A stretch of DNA of 64,000 bases from Zygnema cylindricum. Lineage: Eukaryota > Streptophyta > Zygnematophyceae > Zygnematales > Zygnemataceae. Within the stretch, counting starts at the first letter, position 1, and each line of letters begins with the position of its first letter. Positions 58,701-64,000 of this stretch are shown here, one piece after another. The translations under genes and the position numbers were made by a program. The notes under the pieces are model-generated. The model had not been told where the DNA came from and searched no databases. It saw only the letters and a list, made by a program, of their open reading frames with translations. The stretch covers positions 186,001-250,000 of the forward strand of contig JBBHKE010003121.1 of the NCBI GenBank assembly GCA_037447655.1. Reading direction: 5' to 3'.

Positions 58701-61027
58701 AGGATAAGCTTCCATTTGGGGGAGGTGGGGGATGTGGGGAAATGGGATGGGTTTTGGTATTAAGCTTCCAAACCACATAGGATTCTAACGGGAGCGCTGG
58801 TCTTTCCTTTACCTTCCCTTCCCCTTCCCCTTCTCCTCGTGCATGGAGTTATATTGTTTATTATTTTTAAAAGCTTTAGGACAGTTGAACATTCTGCTTA
58901 GAGATTTTGTTGTAAACATAAAAAAATATTTGTAACGTCAAAACATCAAAATTGAGCTAACATTTATTACCATTAAGCACAATTTTAGGGCAAATTTTAT
59001 CTCATTTTAGAAATAGTATTTGGTATTGTGTAGGATTTTGTCTTACAAGGAGTAGAAATTTGTGAGTTGACCGATGGAATCTGGAATGCTTCCACTCATT
59101 TGGTTGTTAAATATGTTTCTGTAACGCCATCCAGCCCATAAAGAGGGGTGAAAGTAAGCTTCCATGCGAGGGAAGCGGGGGAGGTCGGGAAAGAGAACGG
59201 GTTTAAGCTCCCCAACCACATTAATTATTGTAATGGAAGTGACAATCTCTTCCGCCTTTACCTTCCCCTCTCCCAACCCTTCTTCTTGTTTATGGAGTTG
59301 AAATTTTATTAATCTAAAAAGATTTAGGACAGTTGAACATTGTGATTAGAGTTTCTGTAGTAAATATGATAAAAATCGTAACAATTAGTACTTTCAAAAC
59401 ATAAAAAACGAGCAAACACATTCATTACCATTAAGCACTATTTTGGACAAAATCCAATATCTCATTTTATTTGTGTTGGATTTTGACTTACAAGCTGCGA
59501 AGGTTTGCTAGTTGACCAATGGAAGATGGAATGCTTCCACTCAATCGGTTGCGAGATATATCTCTGTAACGTTATCCACTCCATCAACTCGCCCACCCTC
59601 TAAATGCCTTTTGTTTATTTGTACCGGATTATAATAAAATTAAGAGGTAATGAGTATGGACTATGTTGGGTGCGTTTATGCAATTCTTCTGTTTTTTTCA
59701 TTTGTGATATTTAAATTCTATTCACCTTTTTTACGACATTTAGAGCATTTATCACTTTGCGATAAAGAAATCTATTAAAAAATGTCCAATCCATATTTTG
59801 CTAGAAAATATAAACATTGCATAGAAATATAAATGTTTTCTTAAAAATATGGAAAACAAAACACCTTGTTTGCTCGATTTTTGTTTATTTGGTGCTTTGA
59901 CCTTTTCACTATTATGTTTCGTATCTTTATTGAATTAAAAAAAATCCTTCTTCTATATTTTGAATTTTGCTAATGTCTTGAAAACTACACAAGGTATGGC
60001 AGCCCAAACCAGCATCTCGTTTTGTTTACAACGATTCAAAATGTCATCCTTCTTATCACTCCTTTAGTCTTTCCCCTCCAATTCCATCTCCCTTAGTCTG
60101 TCATCCTTTCTCTTCCTCTCACCTCTCCTCGCCTCCCCACCCATCCCCTCCCATACAACCATGTGTCCTGCCCTCGTTTACCCATTTATCCCATCCACTT
60201 CCCTTTTTTTCTCCGGACTCCCCTCCTATACTCTCTACTTCTCCTTCCCTCCCACCCATCGTCTTCCCCCTCGCCCTCCTATACATTCCCCCCCCCTCCA
60301 CCTCGCATCCCCAAACCCTTCCGTCGCTACAACACCCCCCCGCCCTACCTTTCTTTTCCATCCCTCCACTCCCCAACCCTTCCCCCACCCCACCTCCTAT
60401 TGCACTCTCCCATGCCTTGTACCCTTTTTCCCGTCCTCTTCTCTCGCCCTCACCTGTCGCCTCGCCCTCTCCACCCATCTCCTACCCTCTTTTTTTATCT
60501 CCCCTTTAATCCCTTAACCCTTCGCTGTTGCCCCCTCTTTTTCCCGCCCCTCCCCTTCCCTCCCCTCCCCTCCCTCTCCGCCCATCCCATGCTTCTCCTC
60601 TCTCCCGTCCTTCCCCCTCCCCTCCCTTCCATTCCACTCCCATTTTCACTCCCTCCCACACGCTGGCCCTCGCTTGCACCTCTCCTCCTTTTCACTCCAC
60701 CCCACAGTCCCCCCCTCTCTAAATATCTTTCTTTCCCCTCAATCTCGTCCCCACTCCCCCCACCTCCATTTTACGCTTCCCTCTACCACACTTTGTGTAG
60801 AATTAAATCTTACACTACATAGAGATTCGCCATTTGACCGATGCACGATGGAATGCTTCCATTCAACTGGTTGTTCCATAGTTCTCTGTAACGCCGTCCA
60901 CCCCATCAACACCCCTTCCTCTTTTAATCCCTATTTGTTTGGACCATAATATAATATTATTAAGAAAAAATGAACTTTAACTATTGTTAAGAACTGCATT
61001 CTACTCAGCAGGTTGTTTCACATATCT
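55475..61027 (-). CDS. LRR gene with Cys-rich EGF-like and Pro-rich domains (multi-exon, partial)
   Basis: Exons read on the minus strand: 60885-60814, 59563-59492, 59118-59047 and 58667-58596, each exactly 72 bp and one plant-type 24-residue LRR; then 56364-56081 (LRR end plus Cys-rich part) and 55716-55475 (Pro-rich). All junctions keep one phase. Repeats read NNQLNGSIPSCIGQ, NRLSGSIPSSIGQ, NNQMSGSIPDSIGQ and NNQFSGIIPSSIGQ, the SGxIPxxIGxL pattern of extracellular plant LRRs. Donors are GTAAG and acceptors CAG. The Cys-rich exon has ten Cys, including SCGGNGICSNSTDG. The Pro-rich exon is about 80 residues of PPPSPP type, like a wall-associated stalk. This suggests a secreted or surface receptor-like protein. 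The signal peptide, start codon, transmembrane or kinase part and stop were not found, so the model is partial. Confidence 0.8.
56081..56364 (-). CDS. Exon: last LRR and Cys-rich EGF-like domain
   Basis: Acceptor TTTATGAACAG, then SFQNNYFSGPLVV (a half LRR in register with the 72-bp exons), GRIVCDAFSRNC, SRCGFDNQRSKSDCEAFC, GGSCGGNGICSNSTDG, QKCACNQGY and YTCK, ending at a GTACGATT donor. Ten Cys over about 75 residues suggest a capping domain followed by one EGF-like module. Confidence 0.75.
57222..58440. repeat. Intron block plus pyrimidine tract
   Basis: The block at 57222-57345 (GACATTCAAAGTTTTACCCTC, TTATTAGGCATC) precedes about 1 kb of C/T-rich sequence. Related blocks precede C/T tracts at about 59990 and 61650. 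The Pro/Ser-rich open frames here are compositional. In the sense of the LRR gene these introns are purine-rich. Confidence 0.6.
58596..58667 (-). CDS. Exon: LRR (72 bp)
   Basis: Acceptor GATGACGTCACAG, 72 bp, donor GTAAGAAAC. Encodes MLENNQFSGIIPSSIGQLPW and the next repeat's Leu/Phe. Same phase as its neighbours. Confidence 0.85.
59047..59118 (-). CDS. Exon: LRR (72 bp)
   Basis: Acceptor GGATGGCGTTACAG, donor GTAAGACAA. Encodes NIFNNQMSGSIPDSIGQLTN and a terminal FYS-Leu. Confidence 0.87.
59492..59563 (-). CDS. Exon: LRR (72 bp)
   Basis: Acceptor GGATAACGTTACAG, donor GTAAGTCAA. Encodes DISRNRLSGSIPSSIGQLAN and a terminal LRS-Leu. Confidence 0.87.
60045..60780. repeat. Pyrimidine tract in LRR gene intron
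   Basis: C/T-rich plus strand, with Pro/Ser-rich frames up to 219 codons that I regard as non-coding. It is followed directly by the LRR exon at 60814-60885, parallel to the layout at 57.2-58.7 kb. Confidence 0.65.
60814..60885 (-). CDS. Exon: LRR (72 bp)
   Basis: Acceptor GGACGGCGTTACAG, donor GTAAGATTT. Encodes ELWNNQLNGSIPSCIGQMAN and a terminal LYV-Val. Confidence 0.85.
60990..61027 (-). pseudogene. Truncated decayed LRR exon
   Basis: The same acceptor GGATGGCGTTGCAG precedes a relic (D-M-stop-N-N-L-L-S-R) that carries a TGA and loses homology after about 30 bases. It is a dead exon copy upstream of the first intact one. Confidence 0.7.
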
Positions 61028-62519
61028 CTGCAACGCCATCCACCTTATCAACACCACTTCCTCACTTAATGCTTGTTTATTTGGACCAGAAATAATATAT
61101 TAAAGAAAAAATGAGCATGAGCTATTGTTAAGGACATTAGAAGGGCTCCAATCTAAATTTACTCTAGAGAAAATGGACAGCTACAACATATGATGAACTT
61201 CCAATCATAGATGATAGATTTGACAAGCCCAACCCCATTTTTTTAACAAACAGAACTGTAGGACGCAATTTTTGGTGATTTGTTTCCAAATGTTTAATGT
61301 TTAAGCGTGTTAACGCTGTTTATTTCCTTCTCGTATTCTTAATTTTTTGTTGTAAAAATTTCATTTATTTTTTTTAACATTTTGAGATTTTATCACTGTG
61401 GTTGTAAAAGCCATCAATTACTTTTTCAAAAAATATCCAACACAAACCCTCAAACTTTTTTAAATGTATTTTACAGGGGAAAATTATAACGTGAAAATAT
61501 GCGATGCGTTCTTAAAATTTTGGAAAACATAGCACCTTTTCCGGATGATGTATGTTTATTTAGTGCTTCAACTTTTTGCGATGATTTTTTGCAATTTTAA
61601 AACCTTCCACATTTTTTATCCTAAATATTGTTAATGTTTCGAAAATACACATCAAGCGTGGAGCTCTTTGATGATCCAAACCCTCATCTCATCTTGTTTC
61701 CAAGACATCCAAAGTTTCACCTCGCTTATCAGCTTTCTTGTCTCCCCCCTCCTCTTTCCTCTCTCCCAGAACGTCGTCTTTATCGTCCCCCTCCCCTCCC
61801 CTCCCTTACCCTCCCCTCCCCTAGCCTCCCCTCTCTTACCGTTCCCTCCCTTTCCCTCCCACCCTTCTCTTTTACTCCCACCCTTTCCCTTCTTCTTCCC
61901 CGCCCGTCCACTCCTCTCTTTTTTGTTTTCCTCCGCTCCCCTCCCCTCCCCTCCCATCTCCTCCCCATCCCACCCACTCTACCCTCTCATATAAACTCCT
62001 ATCCACTCCCCTCCTTGCCAAAAAGGAAGTTGGAAGACTACTGGACAATTTTTTCAAGAAAATAATTAAGCATTTATAATAATTAAAAATAAAGAGGGAA
62101 AATAAAAAACAAGAGAGGGAAAAAAACAAGGGGTTGGAGGTGGGGTAAAAGGTGCGTAGAGGGTATTGGGTGGAGGGTGGAAATGCAAGGAGTTAGAAGG
62201 CAAGAAAAGTGGTCTAGAAAATGGTTCGTGGGAGGTGGGGGGGGTGAAGAGGGTAGGGGAGAGTAAAATACAATATTTTTTGTGGTTTTTCTTTTCTATG
62301 ATCATTGTCGTTCATTTTATCTTTTATTTGTTTTTTTTTCTTGTAGAGTACTTTTCGTATATATGACAAAAGAGAATAAGGGGGGGAAAGGGGAGAGGGA
62401 ATAAAAAGGTGCATAAAAAGGAAAGAGGGAGGGAGAGGAGGGGAGAGGGGGAAGGAGCGGGGATTGCCTTCCTTGTTGGTCATGTTTTAAGGATTTTTAA
62501 GTACCACGCTATTTCTGGT
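61028..62519. other. Upstream flank of the LRR gene
   Basis: No LRR exon or signal peptide was found. 61650-62010 repeats the block-plus-pyrimidine-tract pattern without a following intact exon. 62100-62470 is purine-rich. The promoter and first exons of the LRR gene may lie here or further right. Confidence 0.45.
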
Positions 62520-63090
62520 TCAGGGGACGGGTGCGGGTATGCTCCCCTATCACAATGAATATGGTTTGTGGGAGGAGTGAGGTTAAGCTCGCCCGTCACA
62601 CTAAATATGCTAAGGTGGAAGATTGAGGGTAAGCTCCTATTCATACTTAATATTGTGCAGGGGAGGGGTGAGGGTTAGCTTCCCTGTCATGCTAAAAATG
62701 GCTTAAAAAGGAAGATAAAGGCAAAATTACCCTTGTACTGTTTGGGGAAGGGATAAAGGTAAGCTCCCATGTCACCCTAAATGTGGTTTGCTAGGGAGTG
62801 GGGGTAAGCACTTATATCACACAAAACTTGGTTTGGCAGAGGGATGATGGTTAGCTCTTGTTCACGCTTAATATGCTTAGGGGGAGTTGAGGGGAAAGCA
62901 ACCCCGTTACACAAAATATGGCTTGGGCGCAAGATAAATCCAGTCGCTGTCACACTAAATATGGGTTAAGGGAGAGATGAGAGTAAGGTTCCATACTAAA
63001 CATGGTTTGGGGGAGGGGTGCGGGTAAGCTCCCTTGTCACACTAGTTATGGTTTAGAGGAGTGATCGTTAGCTCCCTTGTTATTATAAAT
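62520..63090. repeat. About 50-bp imperfect satellite
   Basis: About eleven units of the form CACACTAAATATGGTTTG, then GGGGAGGGGTGAGGGTAAGC, then TCCCTTGT, with strong variation. Related words occur in LRR gene introns (58690-58770, 59145-59225) and near 53225-53400. Confidence 0.75.
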
Positions 63091-63470
63091 ATTATTGTTG
63101 GAAAGCTATAGTCTCACACATAAGGAACTTCAGAGGAACTTTAAGTTTGTATCTCTAAGACTATAATATGGCTGGAATCTATTAGGAAATGGCAGCAGAA
63201 GGCTCTCTTTGGTTTACCGACGAGAGAGCCTGGTCCCTCGTTTAAAGACAAAGTAGTCTCGTCGCTGGTTCAGCGGCAAGGGAGTCTACTCGCTACTCTT
63301 ACCATTGATAGCGTGAGTGGAAAAGAAGTTTGACTAAACCATGTCTGTAGTTACATTTTACGTACCAAATAATAATTTTTTAACGACAACGCGTGGAAAG
63401 ATCTATTAAAATGAAACGGAAGATCGAATGGCGATCGAAGAAGTGAGAGTGCAAGATCCATGTTAGTTGA
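63091..63470. other. Intergenic, GTCGCTGGTTCAGCG repeat
   Basis: Positions 63190-63300 contain GTCGCTGGTTCAGCG, also present in 869-1035. No gene is seen. Confidence 0.5.
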
Positions 63471-64000
63471 TACAAGAGTTGAATTGAAATTTTGGGCTAG
63501 GTACTAAACTTTGCATATTATATAAAAAATAGAGTGGAATCCAGAGTTGTAAATGATAAGACATCTTATGAACAATGGACAGGTATTAAACCAATTGTTA
63601 GTCAATTTAAATTACGTGGGAGTTAAGTATTTATTCTGCATGATACACAAACCAAATGGAAAATGGAACGTAAAGGTCTGGAAGGAATGTTATAAGGCAA
63701 TGATGATATTTCAAAAGGTTATAGAGTATATGTTCCAAAAAAGAAAAGGTCGCCATAGCTAGGAACATCTTTGTTAAAGATGAACAAAAATCACTAGAAG
63801 TTTTTCGCGTGACAGTTGACCAAAAGATAGAAAACGCCACGTGTAATGCTACATCAAAGGACTTTTGTAGAAACAGCTGAAAATCAACCGGTTAGCCAAC
63901 TACGACAACATTCCAGACCAGCTCCATCAAACGGTCTTGGAGGAGAGGTTTTACTGTTCCGTACTTAAAAAGTGTGGTGTGATAATGAAGCTGGAATTGC
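63471..64000 (+). pseudogene. Copia integrase relic joined to RNase H fragment, runs off window
   Basis: Frames give NRVESRVVNDKTSYEQWTGI, PIVSQFKLRGS, KWKMERKG and SKGYRVYVPKKK, the integrase C-terminal region with several breaks. At about 63970-64000 the sequence jumps to VWCDNEAGI, the RNase H box that lies over a kilobase later in intact elements. This indicates an internal deletion of RT. Confidence 0.75.

Noticed and set aside
60163-60822. 219-codon Pro/Ser-rich plus-strand frame
   Set aside because: It lies antisense in an intron-like pyrimidine tract of the LRR gene; several frames are open at once, which marks composition rather than coding.
1-64000. CRISPR arrays, bacterial operons, rRNA genes
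   Set aside because: The direct repeats found have no constant spacer structure; no rRNA-like stretch or bacterial gene order was seen; intron and LTR structure is eukaryotic.

Overview
This is nuclear DNA from a eukaryote, most likely the green plant lineage (a streptophyte alga or an early land plant; I cannot name the species). The pointers are a copy-type primer site that fits a plant initiator tRNA-Met exactly, plant-type LRR exons of 72 bp with GTAAG/CAG introns, a short TTTAGGG-type interstitial run, and abundant Ty1/copia elements. The window is AT-rich, gene-poor and dominated by mobile DNA of several ages. There is one assembly gap (4952-5443).

Layout. 1-15.6 kb: intergenic, with microsatellites, purine tracts and a family of palindromic elements that end TACACCG...GGTGTA; one possible orphan last exon lies on the minus strand (3091-3297). 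15.65-20.1 kb: decayed minus-strand copia remains (gag-protease relic, an old LTR with its polypurine tract, then a second gag). 22.16-28.57 kb: a nearly intact copia element ('family 1') with about 1.04-kb LTRs, 5-bp target duplication, primer site, polypurine tract and one gag-pol frame broken by a single TAG. 28.58-34.46 kb: an older copia ('family 2') abutting it, full of stops. 34.46-35.23 kb: Ty3/gypsy integrase tail. 36.34-43.37 and 44.58-51.63 kb: two nearly identical 7-kb copies of a composite block (copia RT/RNase H relic, family 3 LTR, hAT transposase relic, minus-strand copia relic), separated by a 1.2-kb family 1 gag relic. 55.5-61.0 kb: the only clear host gene, on the minus strand, spread over 72-bp LRR exons, a Cys-rich EGF-like exon and a Pro-rich exon. 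62.5-63.1 kb: about 50-bp satellite. 63.5-64.0 kb: copia relic running off the end.

How the parts fit. The copia families share an uncommon design: gag starts inside the LTR, and the family 1 primer site is complementary to an internal half of initiator tRNA-Met (as known for Drosophila copia) while also encoding gag residues. Their LTRs additionally carry tRNA-like material: an antisense tRNA-like unit in family 1, and an array of A-box-like repeats in family 2. The LRR gene appears to have grown by duplicating exon-plus-intron modules. Its 5' start (signal peptide) and any 3' transmembrane or kinase part were not found.
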